Shown here: piece after piece, positions 11,701-22,652 of the stretch
Numbering within the stretch: the first letter of the stretch is position 1
Layout of the letters: each line of letters starts with the position of its first letter
Assembly: GCA_024663395.1 (NCBI GenBank)
Contig: JANFAH010000015.1
Coordinates: 1,054,001-1,118,000 of the forward strand
DNA from: Pisolithus tinctorius
Taxonomy: Eukaryota; Basidiomycota; Agaricomycetes; Boletales; Pisolithaceae
Length of the DNA: 64,000 nucleotides
Direction of reading: 5' to 3'
Made by a program: the position numbers and the translations under genes
The notes under the pieces: model-generated
What the model was told of the DNA's origin: nothing
Seen by the model: only the letters and a program-made list of their open reading frames with translations
Database searches by the model: none

Positions 11701-13000
11701 TTTCCGCTACGTCATGTTTTCGCATACTTGGGAAGGGAAAGAACCCACATTTCAAGATCTCTCTGAAACATCGGTCTATAAACTCGATCCACATCCGCTA
11801 AAGCTTAAACTCCGTTGTTTCTGCGAAAGAGCTCGGGATGACCCCGAAGGATACCTATGGGCGTGGAGCGATACCTGCTGCATCGATAAGACGATTGAAA
11901 CTGTTTACAGGAAGTCAATACGGTCTATGTTCAACTGGTACAGAGACTCCGCTCTTACTATCATACTCCTCGCCCGTGCACCCCCACCGTCCACTCTCAA
12001 GAATAATAGATGGATGACACGAGCCTGGACACTCCAAGAACTCCTCGCACCCAAATCCGTCCGTTTTTACGACAGGGACTGGAAACTCTATGAGGAGGAC
12101 ACTCGGCCCAACCACAAGGAATCACCTGACATCATGCGGGAGTTGGCGGAGGCTGTTGACGTTGCCCAAGACACCCTCGTTGACTTCTCCCCCCAATCGC
12201 TTAGCATCCGAACTAAGCTCCGTCTAGCTTCGACTCGCGAAGCCACCGAGAAAGCCGATATCGCATATGCGTTGATAGGGATCTTCAGCAGCGATTTAAT
12301 TCCCGAGTATCGTGATCCTGAGGATGCGCTGGGGCTTCTCTTGCAGGAGATCGTGCACCGGGAAGGTGATGCCAAAGCTGTGCTAGACTGGGTTGGGAGG
12401 TCGTCTCAGTTTAACAGTTGCCTTCCTGCTCAGATTTCAGCCTACCAAAATCCCCCCTACACTCCCCCACCCATTCCAGAGAATGAGATGGAAGCGAGAG
12501 TTGCGGAACTGCGGGTCCTGTTACCGCAGCGGGATGTCACCATGTTTTTCGAAAGTCTTTCCGCTCTTGGCTCGATAGGTTTCACTCATCGGCGACTCAC
12601 CCTGCCATGCATCATATTTCCTGTCTCAGTATACACCGCGCGAAATGACCAAGCCTCTTCAGCTTCTAGTCAAAATATCGTCTATCAAGCACAGACAACA
12701 GCATTAGGCCAATCTCAGTTCAAAACTTCATGCACGGCACTCACGGCGCAGAGTGAGGTAGTGCTTGTATACCCTTGGATTCGTGATCTCCTCGCTCAGA
12801 CAAATCGACCGGAGTGGGACAATTACACTCGGGCGTTACGACTAGTCGTCCACCTCGAACAGCCGTTCAGAGCGTTGCTGCTTGTGAAACAGTCCGTTGA
12901 TACATACAAGAGAGTGGCTAGTGACGATGAGATTCTCATTCCCCGACGGGAGGTGATGTCATTGACGGATATTGGTATGAAGGTACTGGAGATCCGGTGA
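8779..13000 (+). CDS. WD40-TPR-HET fusion protein
   Basis: One multi-exon gene appears to join three modules. The 5' exon (about 8779-9718) encodes WD40 repeats, for example VSSVKFSPAGSHIASA and SGSSDGTVRIWKLG. Small exons then encode TPR helices: FGELQQAEHILSREIEDKRY (about 9890), ARANRAFVRMRRGDLSGALD, LLLLVEHYMQRGEYNEALRL (about 10470), KKYDDAITWYSVSLDLCPEA (about 10910) and RPWGYERRYVALHALHRHRE (about 11300). The last exon (about 11470-13000) carries a HET domain with YVMFSHTWEGKEP, WAWSDTCCIDKTI, WMTRAWTLQELLAP and DIAYALIGIFSSD. HET domains act in heterokaryon incompatibility, where they trigger cell death; WD40 and TPR parts are typical sensor modules. TPR-HET proteins with these motifs are a family of Agaricomycetes. 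The extreme 5' end and the join near 9780-9870 are unresolved, so a separate WD40 gene cannot be excluded. Confidence 0.65.
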
Positions 13001-13533
13001 TAGTCCGAGCTGTATTATATCCGTGTTCAATGTTTTATAATGAAGTAGGGTTGCCGTGATGCGGGTCACCGTATTCATTCCGACGAATACTTACAGTGAT
13101 ATCATAATGCGATGCTCAGTACCTTCATTTCAGTCGGTTGCGAGACCGGCCTCTTCATCGTTCATCATGATCGTTGCAGTCATGAATACACAATATTAAC
13201 TCATACCAGTGATACAAGGTGGGGGTAAGTCAACATGGACGACGTGCACGGATTATAGGCTCGACACTAGGACTCCAGGGAGCATTATTATCAGCATCAG
13301 TCCCGGTGCCGTGCTTTCGACATGATCGTGAGATGGCGGCTGTCGCGTCGAATATGCGTCGCGTCGCGGTGCCATCGCAACCGGCTGATCAACGTTTCAA
13401 CAGACACTCGACTCAATCAAAACATTCACGCTTTTCAATTTTCTTTTTCTTTTCCATCGTAGTTGCTGTGTATACGTGTCATCCTATTTCCTTCCCAAAC
13501 GCCCTCCGCTCCCTAAGTCATACTTTAGCAGCC
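13001..13533. promoter_or_regulatory. Intergenic region upstream of the NDK-like gene
   Basis: No gene is seen. A pyrimidine-rich run (about 13430-13460, CTTTTCAATTTTCTTTTTCT) lies ~75 bp before the ATG at 13534, as is common in front of basidiomycete start sites. Confidence 0.4.
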
Positions 13534-15638
13534 ATGTCGCGCACGGTCGCCATCATCAAGACGCACGCTCTCCCGCGCAGGCTGGACATCGAACATGGTC
13601 TTTTGGAGGCTAAATTTGAGGTTCGTTGGCATTTCTCCCTTCCCCCTCCCGAAATTCGAATGTACGACATGTTGACACTCGATACTGTTACGTAGATTGT
13701 CAAAGAGCGCCCGATGGAATTCGATACTGAAACCGATCCTGAAACGTTCTACGAACTCTTCGACTCGGACGCCAACTTTCTCAGCGAGTGAGTCTGAATT
13801 CCTCGTGTTCTCCCCCGTCTCCATCTCGCATCCGTGTAACCATACTCAACTGAAGAACCACTCCGTACATAGGGGTCCAGTCTGGGTATATGTTCTCGAC
13901 CACTCTCGTCCCGCCGTCCAAACTCTGCTCACTCTTCTCCCCTCCTTCGACAACGCTCTCATCGCCGCACGTACAGATGCCCAAGTTGAGATGCAGATTG
14001 CAGCTCTATTCGCATCGAGCCCGCCCTTCCCTCCAGCTGAACTGCCGCCCATACCGGATGAGGAAGGAGGGCTGACGCTCGTAGATGAGGGAGGACACGC
14101 TGAAATAGCGAGACAACACGTACCAAATGGATATAGACAGGCTCATAGGATGGTGCCGGAGTTCGATGCAGGTTCTATACGCTCGATCAATTCTGGTGTG
14201 CTAGAAGCACTCCAATTCGGTCTAGAAGCCCGTCTTGCTTTACCAGATCCGACCACGTTTGACGGCAGTGCCGCTGGACCATCCAACACGCGTGCACCTG
14301 CATTTATGGACGCTCGTTCAACCCTCGCGCTCAGCGATCGCACCTCTAACACCAACTCTTCCTCCAACGGTGCGGGAAAGTCACCCTTCCGCGCTCGTGC
14401 ACTCCCCAAAACGCATCTCACACCCGACATCACTCCTCGACTTACTAAAGCAGCTCTCCTACGACAATCACTGGCCGCAACTTCTTCCGGCTCACCTGGC
14501 AAACCTAGACCCAGACCCAGCACCATGGGAACGGCGAGCACGGGGCGTCTTCCTACCTACACGAACAAAGAAAATGCCGTGAGTAAGGATGCACAGGATC
14601 GGGCGCGGAAGACGTTTGCAGGTGTACCCGGTCACAAGCGAGCCGAGACGATTGGTGTAGCATCGACAAGACCACCTGTGGTAGCCCCGAGATTGACGAA
14701 GGCGGCAGCCCTGAGGTTGGGTCTGGAGAGGCCTGCTACACCACCTGGTAAAAAGGGTCCCTCTTCTGTCGGAAGCGGTGGTAAAGCCGTAAATGGAGGA
14801 AATGGGTCACATCGGTCGAGAGCGTCTGTTAGTCCACATACTGGCGCTTCCACCACTACGCCTGCGGGAGAGGGCAACGGAGCCGAAATTGAAGCTGAAG
14901 CCCCGCAGCCGAAGAAGGCCATCTTCGAGGGCGTGCCGGGTCATAAACGTAGTGAAACGATTTCGGTCTGTAGCGTCTCCCAACCGCCTTCCATTTTACC
15001 GCGCACGAATAGGAGTGCAGCCCTCAGGAAAGAGGGCGCGCCTCCGCCAAGTAGTTTCATGTGTGAGTGGTTATCGTTAAGATTTCATCGCTGGTTGCTT
15101 TATTCTGATGGATCATGCCTGGTATGAAGTTCGGACGCCTACGGCACCCAAAACCCGCGGATCGGGGTCGGCATATTCACGCAGTTCGTCTGCGATGAGT
15201 GCTTATAGGGATTCCCGCAGCAATATCGGTTCAGCTCGATCTCAATCGACGGTTCCACCTTCTCGGGCATCCTCCAGGGTTTCTCAAGTCGGGGGATACG
15301 CGATAACAAAAACGGGTTTTGCGTCTCGTGTCCCTGGGGTTGGGGTTGGCTCAGAGATTGGCACGAATGGTCTTCAGAGCACGTCGAACACGACGTCCTC
15401 TCCCTCTAACAGCCATACTTACCTCAGCGATCCCGACGCGTATTTTGTAGACGTTGACGATCCGCACGCAGCTGGCCCCACTGCGCCTACGCCCACAACT
15501 CGCTCACGCCGTCCAAGCAGTCTTCAAGCGCCGACGATTGCCCCTCGCGTCAACAAGAGCGCTGCTCTACGCGCTCGGAAAGCTGCTGCTGATGCTGCGA
15601 AACCGAAGAGTCCATATGCGAACGCGTCGAAGCGGTAG
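13534..15638 (+). CDS. NDK-like pseudoenzyme with C-terminal PRLTKAAALR repeats
   Basis: Four exons join cleanly: 13534-13620, 13696-13787, 13873-15062 and 15130-15638. Residues 1 to about 110 resemble nucleoside diphosphate kinase: TVAIIKTHALPRRL, LEAKFEIVKERPMEFDTET, then GPVWVYVLDHSRPAVQTL. Active NDKs carry an N-x-x-H-G-S-D-S motif with the catalytic His. At that place this protein reads NALIAARTDAQVE, and the preceding loop is shortened, so phosphotransfer looks impossible. The rest is low-complexity Ser/Pro/Arg-rich with internal repeats: PRLTKAALLRQSL, PRLTKAAALRLGL, PRTNRSAALRKEG and PRVNKSAALRARK, two of them preceded by FxGVPGHKRxETI. These basic repeats could be binding motifs. A regulatory or scaffold role is inferred. 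Similar NDK-domain proteins occur in other Agaricomycetes. Confidence 0.7.
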
Positions 15639-15958
15639 GATGGTTCCCCCTGTGTTGTAATCCATTCTGGGTTTTGTGGAGTGGGAAGGTTGGGGTATGA
15701 TTTTTTTTTTCTCGTGGTGAATTCTTGCTGTGTTTATGTGGTCATATGTGTTGCCATGTATTTCTCTTTTGTATTCTTTCTCTTTCCTCTGCAGGACAGG
15801 GTTTCCACGTGTTGAAATCTTTTATATACCGAGTTACATATTTTGTATGTTGAAAGCCTGTATATCACTCATTGTCCAAGATCACGTGCCAGCACCTCTC
15901 CTTCATTTTCACTCCGAGACAACCAAAGGAATCTAAGCAGGGGCAACAACAACTTGGA
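15639..15958. promoter_or_regulatory. Intergenic region between NDK-like gene and TAM41
   Basis: T-rich sequence with a run of T and TTTTATATACC near 15820-15830. It is likely the 3' UTR of the first gene and the promoter of the second. No coding frame is supported. Confidence 0.35.
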
Positions 15959-17467
15959 ATGACCAGACTGGGAGCGTCGTCGTCGTCGATCGTGGCGAGG
16001 TCGACGGCAGTCGCTCGTAGTTATTACATTAGGCGAACACTGACGACGACGTCAGAGTCTGCAGTGGGTCCACCAATCCCGCCGGCGTCGTCATCCCAGC
16101 CAAGTCCACCGCCTCCGCCTGCCTCACAAGACACCAAAGCCCGCCCATCACGTCTGTCATACCCTATTCCCCGTCGTACCCCAACCCACTCTTCGAATGA
16201 CTACGCACGCACGGACCCAAATCACCCCCGGCACTCTACACATCCCCACCTCAGTGGCCGGGGTCTCGGGCTCCCAGCTACATTTGGCCGGAACCAGCTC
16301 CTCCCCGTTTCAGACTCAACGCGGGCGCTTCTCGAGCAGATAGTACGCTCATTCGATGCGCCCGTGCGGTATGCATTTGCATATGGCTCAGGCGTATTTG
16401 GACAGGTTGGATATGACCACCTCGACGAGGACAAACGCAAGCAGAGCAGAGCGGACAAACCGATGCTCGATTTCATCTTTGCGGTGAACCACCCGGACCA
16501 TTGGCATTCTATCAATATGCATCAATACCCTGGTCACTACCCACTCCATGCGCGGATGTTGGGGTCGTCTTTCGTTACCAAGGTCCAGGAGATGGGACCA
16601 GGGGTGTGGTTCAATACTTACGTGCCAATGCACGACGTGGTGAGTCTCTCCGCATATCCGAACATGTAGCATGCAACGACGGTGTATGTGTCATTCCGAA
16701 TGTACAGACGATCAAGTACGGCGTCACGTCCGTAGACACGCTCTGTGCCGATCTCCTCAACTGGAGAACGCTCTATCTCGCTGGTCGGATGCACAAACCT
16801 CTTCGAATAATCAAAGACGACGCCCGCGTACGGCTCACGCAACAAGTCAACCTCACCTCAGCACTACGCACCGCTCTGCTAATGCTCCCATCACAATTTG
16901 CACCTCGCGATTTGTTCATGAGCATTGCGTCCATTAGTTATATGGGCGATCCACGGATGGTCTTACCCGCCGAGAATAGGAACAAGGTGAAGAACGTGGT
17001 GGACAGACAGGAGGGACAGTTCAGAGAGTTGTATTGGAGGTTGGCACAGGGACTACCGGGGGTGAGGTGGTCAGCAGGGTCGGATGTCGTCGAGCAGGAT
17101 GTCAGTCCGCAAGCAAGGGTAGCACATATGAAGAAGTTACCCCAGGGACTGTTGTATCGCGTGCATGCGCGTATGAGGGAGAGAGGTGGTGTCTCGAGAG
17201 AGGCGGATGAGCTTGCGTATTGGATACGTGTGGCAGGCGATGAGTCGATGCCAGTAATTTTGCAACAGGGTGTGTTCTTTTCTTGTTTCTCTTGCGTGGC
17301 TATTGAATGCGTGTACAGAGATGTGCAAGATCGTGCGGTACCCTGCGACGGTGCAGACTCTGAAAGGGGTCGTGAGTGCAGGTGTATCCAAGAGTACACG
17401 ATACGCCGCTGCCAAGGTGGGAAAATGGTGGAAAGGTGTTCAATCATCATCATCTTCGTCGTCGTAG
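15959..17467 (+). CDS. TAM41: Mitochondrial CDP-diacylglycerol synthase Tam41
   Basis: Three exons (15959-16639, 16708-17269, 17319-17467) give a protein of about 463 residues. The first ~100 residues are Ser/Pro/Arg-rich with few acids, fitting a matrix-targeting leader. Tam41 hallmarks follow: YAFAYGSGVFGQVGY (about 139-153, the nucleotidyltransferase GS motif), KPMLDFIFAVNHPDHWHSIN (about 167-186, with the putative metal-binding Asp), then HYPLHARMLGS, IKYGVTSVDTLCADLLNW and LYLAGRMHKPLRI. Tam41 makes CDP-diacylglycerol from phosphatidic acid and CTP at the matrix side of the inner membrane, the first step toward cardiolipin. Length and motif order match the family and nothing looks broken. 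The start is the first in-frame ATG giving a leader. A Ser run ends the protein. Confidence 0.9.
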
Positions 17468-17617
17468 TGCTTTGACCAGGTCTCGATATACCAACACTAA
17501 TATTGTGTACCCCCTGTACTGACATAAGCCGCCACCCCTATTCCAACTAACCTCCTCTACATTCATTTCGTTTCCTTCGACTTGTTGACAATAGTACAAA
17601 CCACATTCGAATACGCC

Positions 17618-20414
17618 ATGAAACGCGGATTTCTTACTACCGATAGAGCCAAGCGTGCTTTGGAGAAGGAATACCCTGCAAAACGACGAGTACTGGCTAC
17701 GCCACTTGGCGGCGCAACCCCTAGTACCACTGCTACCACCGGTGTCCATGCCAATACCCCTACCAACGACGGCGCTTCGCCCACCGTTCCACCCGCGGTA
17801 GGGGCCCCTGAAGAATCTGGTAGAAATGTGGGCGCGTCGTCCGAGCCTAAGGCTGTGTTGACTGGTGCACGCGCATCTGATGCCGATGTCAACAAAAGGT
17901 ACGCTTTCGAGTGTGCCATTCTATTCATTGTTTGACGCGCTCGAATACATGCAGATCCATTGGCATCGACGATGAAAGCGCCACTCACGACGCCACACGT
18001 GTTACTGTGGCGGGGACTGAGAAAGCCCCTGACGCCGACGGTGAGTAAAATGTTCCTGATCGGTGATGTCGACAATGAACTTGTCAGGTGATCGCGATAT
18101 CGTAGTAGCTGTCACGGAAGATAAAAAAGCCAGCGAAAAGAATGATGATCAGCCCACCGCCGACACCAAAACTGAGCAAGCCGGCAACAGCAAAGATACT
18201 GGCAAGCCGGCTGCCACAGCCGACGACAAGAACGACGATGGTCCCGTCCACATCAATGGCGTGCACTACGTCGATTCCAACACCAACCTCCACACTGTCC
18301 CCTCCGCCGCCACGCGTCCGTCTTCAATCGTCCACTCCGAAAAAAGACGTGCCGTGTTCCGCGTCTGGCCACGTGACCCAAAAGGCAAGGTGTTCTTTCG
18401 GTACGAGGCGAATTTTATGCCAGGGGGCAAAGTAGCTCCCAACGGTATCCGCTCATGGGGAGCCACTCTGTACGACTTTTATTCCATCAAGCCAATTCCC
18501 AGTGAACCCGGTATTATCGCCTATCTCAGTGGGAGTAGGATCGCCGCTGCGATGCGCGAGAACGGCGAGGTCGAACATTGCAGAGATGAGTTGGAATGGG
18601 CGGATAATGAGGAGAGCCCGTGTGAGATCCCTGTTGCTGGTACGGGAGAACTGATTGAGTGCTATGAGGCGCGCACACCATTGTTTAAGGTGTATTCTGC
18701 AGTGGAGGAGGTAAGGGTCGCTGCTATGGCTGCTTTTACCAAGGAAGATAAAGACGACGACGACGACGAAGAGGATGAAAAGAATGAAGACAACAATGAA
18801 GAGGATGAGGAAGATGGAAAGACGGGAACCGACAAAGCAGAAAAACCGCATTATGGTATATCCTCCGTCCTCATGCCTGACCGACCTCTCTCGTCGCCAT
18901 TCCATCCTTCACACTACCCTCCCCCATGGCCGTTCATCCCTTTCGCTAACCCTTATCCACCCGTTCTACTCCAAGAACGCATCCCGATGCACCTCTTACC
19001 CGAAACACTCTACGTCCACGACCCGTATTCTCTTCTCAAAGTTGACGAATGCCGAGATAGAAGCGACGACAAAACACCATGGATCAACATGCGCCCTAGG
19101 GTCTATCTCTATAAACTCAGCTTTGAGTCATCTATGCTCAAAGCCGTCGAAGAATCCAAAAAGACAGCGGAAGAAAGTGCGAGGAAGAATAAGAGGATCC
19201 TGGACGTGTTTAGGTTTATGCCAACGGAGGATGAGCGTGCCCGGGGCGAACCTGCATACGAAGTGGCATTACCAACGAAACCATCTGCACCAACCCGTGT
19301 TGAAGAGGCGCATCTGTACCTCTCACCAGCGGAGAAACTTGGCAAGGGTCATCATTCGATCGTGTACAAAGCCGAGTGGGAGTTGCCTCGGGACTTGTTC
19401 ACGGAACCCAAGCTGTGCCAAAGTTGCGTCTCTGAGGAACTCCAAAAGGAAGTGCGCAAGTTGAAGCGGTCCGGACGGTGGCGCGAGATGATGCGTCAGG
19501 CGGGGCGCGAGGTACCCCCGACAGCGGAAGAGGAGGAAGAAGGTGGGCCTGAAGAATCGAAAGATAATATGTTCGTTTCACCAGATCCTAACGAGGAGTT
19601 CGACTCAGAACGTATCACGGTACTCGGACCGCAATCCAAATCCGGACAAAAGACGACCCCAAGCTCGTCCACCTCCAGTGACCAAATACCCGTTCTCCGG
19701 GTTTATTGCCCCAACCTACGCTGGCAGTCCCCGTCAGATCCATCCACAAAATGTTCGCATTTCGTGTTCCGTGAAAGCCCCGTTCCGCGTACATCTGTTT
19801 TCCAAGTTGCAGCTAAACTCTCGATTCCATATGACCCTCACCTTACGTGCGAAGCGGCGAACTATCAGGAGTTTCCCGATCACTTCTTTCAGCATTGGAA
19901 CGGATATAATCTGATCAAACCGATCTGTAATCCGGTTCCCGTGCATGCACTGGTGCCACAATTTTACGGCTATTATGTACCTGTCGAAGAGGTGGCTTTG
20001 TCGGACAAAAATACCATGAACGTAGACAAGGAAAAGGCTACCACTAGAAAACCCTACTTAAGCCCTATCCTCCTCTTGGAACACTGCGGCCAGCCCATCG
20101 ACCCCTCCACCCTCTCGGAAGACGACCGCGAAGAATGTGCCTCACTCTTCCTCCGATTCAATAATGCTGGATGGCTACACGAGTCGATCTTTGAGCGGAA
20201 CGTCCTCGTCCAGCGAGGCTTACCTACACAGTGGCCTATCCAGCGTGACAACTCCATTGATGGAATGGAGCCGCAGAATAGTTTTAGGTTGATCGATTTT
20301 GGACGGTCGAGGAAGATTAGCGACCGGGTAGACTGGGAGATGTTGCGGTTGGGGGCGGGGGAGACAGCAGACGCGATGGAATTGGTCAAGATTTCGCTTG
20401 GCGCTTTTTTGTGA
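17618..20414 (+). CDS. Atypical protein-kinase-like protein with acidic insert
   Basis: Exons 17618-17898, 17955-18040 and 18088-20414 give about 897 residues. The N-terminal third is disordered, with an Asp/Glu-rich run (nt 18745-18830). A kinase-like fold is suggested by LGKGHHSIVYKAEWEL (about residue 538, glycine loop), FQVAAKLSIP (about 692, VAIK lysine), LLLEHCGQPI (hinge), GWLHESIFERNVLVQ (about 815, catalytic loop) and FRLIDFGRSRK (about 856, DFG). About 145 residues are inserted between the glycine loop and the lysine. In the catalytic loop the usual H-R-D is H-E-S, so the catalytic Asp seems to be Ser, while the Asn and the DFG Asp remain. It is probably a weak or inactive kinase of a fungal-specific family. 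Substrate and pathway cannot be read from the sequence. Confidence 0.65.
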
Positions 20415-21404
20415 ATTTTTCGTCCCCTGCATGCCATCAAGAGCATAATTTCGTGCGTAGGTTTGAGCTGTTAGTATTTTTTTCCTTTGTCTTGGGAACG
20501 GGCTGATTCGCAGGTTCGAATTCGAGTGTGAAGTGTATAGACTAATGTTTAGCAGTGCACACGCAGGTAGTGAACCCAAGCCAATTGTAGAGCATTTGAC
20601 TTCCATCTGTGGTGCCTGGCATGTAGTTCTGAATGACCTGTGATTGTACGAGGAAACAAACTATATTATGTAGAGTGGAACACGGACTGATGGATACTCC
20701 GGATTAAGTTCCCCCCACGTTGCTTCGGAGGAAGCGGCGGCTTTGCTGATGGGCCACACTAATTGCATCGGCTCTCCGATGTCCACGAGCGCCTTTGAGT
20801 GTCTTTCATATGCGTTCTTGCGCCGCCTTGCTCGTGGACACCACGGCAGACCTTCGTAGGGTTGTTGCCGTATATTGGAAGTAGGCCACGGTACCAATTT
20901 TCAGCGTCTGATTACAGTCGAACAGAAGATTCACTCATTGGAGTATTCATAAACGCCAGCTCACGCAGAAACGAAGAATTGGCTGAGGCGAAATCCTGGA
21001 CCAGCTCAGCCTCGATAATCTCGACTTGTATGATCACGGGTGTCTTGGAGATATGAGTAGGCCATCGCATTGGGGATGTAAGTTCAGAAACAGAAAGCAC
21101 CTAGACACGGCGCCAGTCTAGAAAGAAACGAAGCAGATCGCTCTGCACTCTACACCATCCCATGCCTGATGTTACATCCACATCGAAAAACAAACAAGTC
21201 CGCAACGACACAACACTGGAGCGGGTGGAAAATCAGGAACAGTCAACGTCGGCAAAGACAAAGCGCCTACCTGGTGAAGGAAGAAGAGATCATAGGGAAG
21301 CCTTACGCGATTGGTACAGAAGGAACAAAATCGAAGGTGAAATGATATAGCTGAGCGGAAGGAAAGTTAACAAGACAAACGAAACAGCTGAGAAAAGCAA
21401 ATTC
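20415..21404. other. Intergenic; left border of duplicated unit A
   Basis: From about 20676 onward (starting near GGATACTCCGGATTAAGTTC) the sequence is homologous to 28,850 onward. The short frames in 20660-21350 are found in both copies but contain no recognisable protein, so shared ancestry rather than coding constraint explains their likeness. It probably holds the 3' UTR and terminator of the minus-strand HET gene. Confidence 0.45.
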
Positions 21405-22652
21405 TCACAGAAGACTGTTTACGAGCCATTTCCGATGAGATGGAGCACCCAGGAACGATCGAGAGGCACAAATATGGATGTCCTGAAGGCTGAATTTCCG
21501 GAAATTGTCGACGCCGACGCTTTCCAGATGGTTTTTGTCTACCCGTTCATAACCATGATAGGATTGCCGGAGGTGGATACATTGAATTAGATCTGCCTTG
21601 TTTGCATCTGTTTTGTCCACGTTCGCGATGTATTCGGAGCCATTCCAGACAGCAGGACCTCGTGCACAGGCTAGAAGTGCATCGAGTCCATCTCCTCGTT
21701 GTCGCACAGGCAGGATAGCGCGGAGGCCCCTACAAGAAGGAACTTTGTCCAGCAGAGGATATGCTACATTTTCCGAACGGAAATGTTTGGCGCAGTACTC
21801 TGACCACAGGTCATAAGGAATTTGTTGGACATCACCACAGTCGGCGAAGCATTTGGAAGTGTCGGCGAAGAGACTTGAGTCGGAGGCATGGGACTCGGAT
21901 GAAGCTGAGGCTGAGGCGGAGCGCCACGCAAAAATAGATTGATCGTCCGTTGTCTTCATGATTTCGTTTTGAAGCTTCAGAAACGTCCTCGTCTCGCCCT
22001 CTCCGTACAAGATCGGCAGGTTAACACCGAAAAGTCCCATCAACGCATACACTTTGTCTTCCTCCTTGGTCGACGTCCGTCCCTTGGCCCAGGACATCCG
22101 AGTCGCAATGCTAAAACAGGGGATGCGCTCCGGGTACTCGAGAGCATCCTTGTGGATGCCTGTTATGCTAGATATTACACTCGAAAGGCCAGCCTTTGTT
22201 CCGATCATTGTCCAATCTTTAGCGAAAAAGAACACATGCTTTGGGGCCAAAAGCTCCTGAATGGTCCATGTGCGTTTGAACCACCGGGAGCGCCTGAATG
22301 TACTGTGCCCCTCCCTTGGGTCCTCGCTACTGTCAACGTCATCCAGGTACGTGTAACATACTTGTGCTTGCTGAAACCAAGCGTACGTTGAAATTGCCGT
22401 CTCAGTTTGGCCGGCGCTGGTGTTGGCATCTGCACAGCAGGTATCGATCCAGACATAATCCAAACCGTCCTGCCGCGCAAGCTCACAGCACATGTCAACC
22501 TTCTCGTAACCGGATTGGATGCGTACGCTCTCAGTCCCAATTTCTTGAAAATGGACTGTCTCCCCTACTCGCCACGCATGCGATAGGATGGCATAAGGAC
22601 GTCGTTCGTGGATGTCTTCTAACTGCTGCGTGTTAATGTTCAGGAGGTACAT
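21405..22652 (-). CDS. HET-domain protein, HET-1A
   Basis: Single-exon gene of 415 residues. I chose the ATG at 22652 (MYLLNINTQQLED) because the same start is conserved in the duplicate; an upstream in-frame extension is not. HET motifs in order: AILSHAWR (21-28), DYVWIDTCCAD (65-75), RSRWFKRTWTIQELLAPKHV (121-140) and EEDKVYALMGLFGVNLPILY (198-217). A Ser/Ala dipeptide run follows (about 245-252), then a ~160-residue C-terminal region without a known domain. HET domains mediate programmed cell death after fusion of genetically unlike hyphae. The gene is divergent from HET-2A with ~1.25 kb between starts, so shared control is plausible. Against HET-1B the C-terminal part differs about twice as often as the HET domain. 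No signal peptide or membrane segment is seen. Confidence 0.88.
   Translation of the reverse strand: MYLLNINTQQLEDIHERRPYAILSHAWRVGETVHFQEIGTESVRIQSGYEKVDMCCELARQDGLDYVWIDTCCADANTSAGQTETAISTYAWFQQAQVCYTYLDDVDSSEDPREGHSTFRRSRWFKRTWTIQELLAPKHVFFFAKDWTMIGTKAGLSSVISSITGIHKDALEYPERIPCFSIATRMSWAKGRTSTKEEDKVYALMGLFGVNLPILYGEGETRTFLKLQNEIMKTTDDQSIFAWRSASASASSESHASDSSLFADTSKCFADCGDVQQIPYDLWSEYCAKHFRSENVAYPLLDKVPSCRGLRAILPVRQRGDGLDALLACARGPAVWNGSEYIANVDKTDANKADLIQCIHLRQSYHGYERVDKNHLESVGVDNFRKFSLQDIHICASRSFLGAPSHRKWLVNSLL

Noticed and set aside
21350..21420. Possible splice donor GTGAGA at the HET-1 stop codon leading to further exons
   Set aside because: It is present in both copies, but no downstream segment reads as protein in a consistent frame, so the stop is taken as real.
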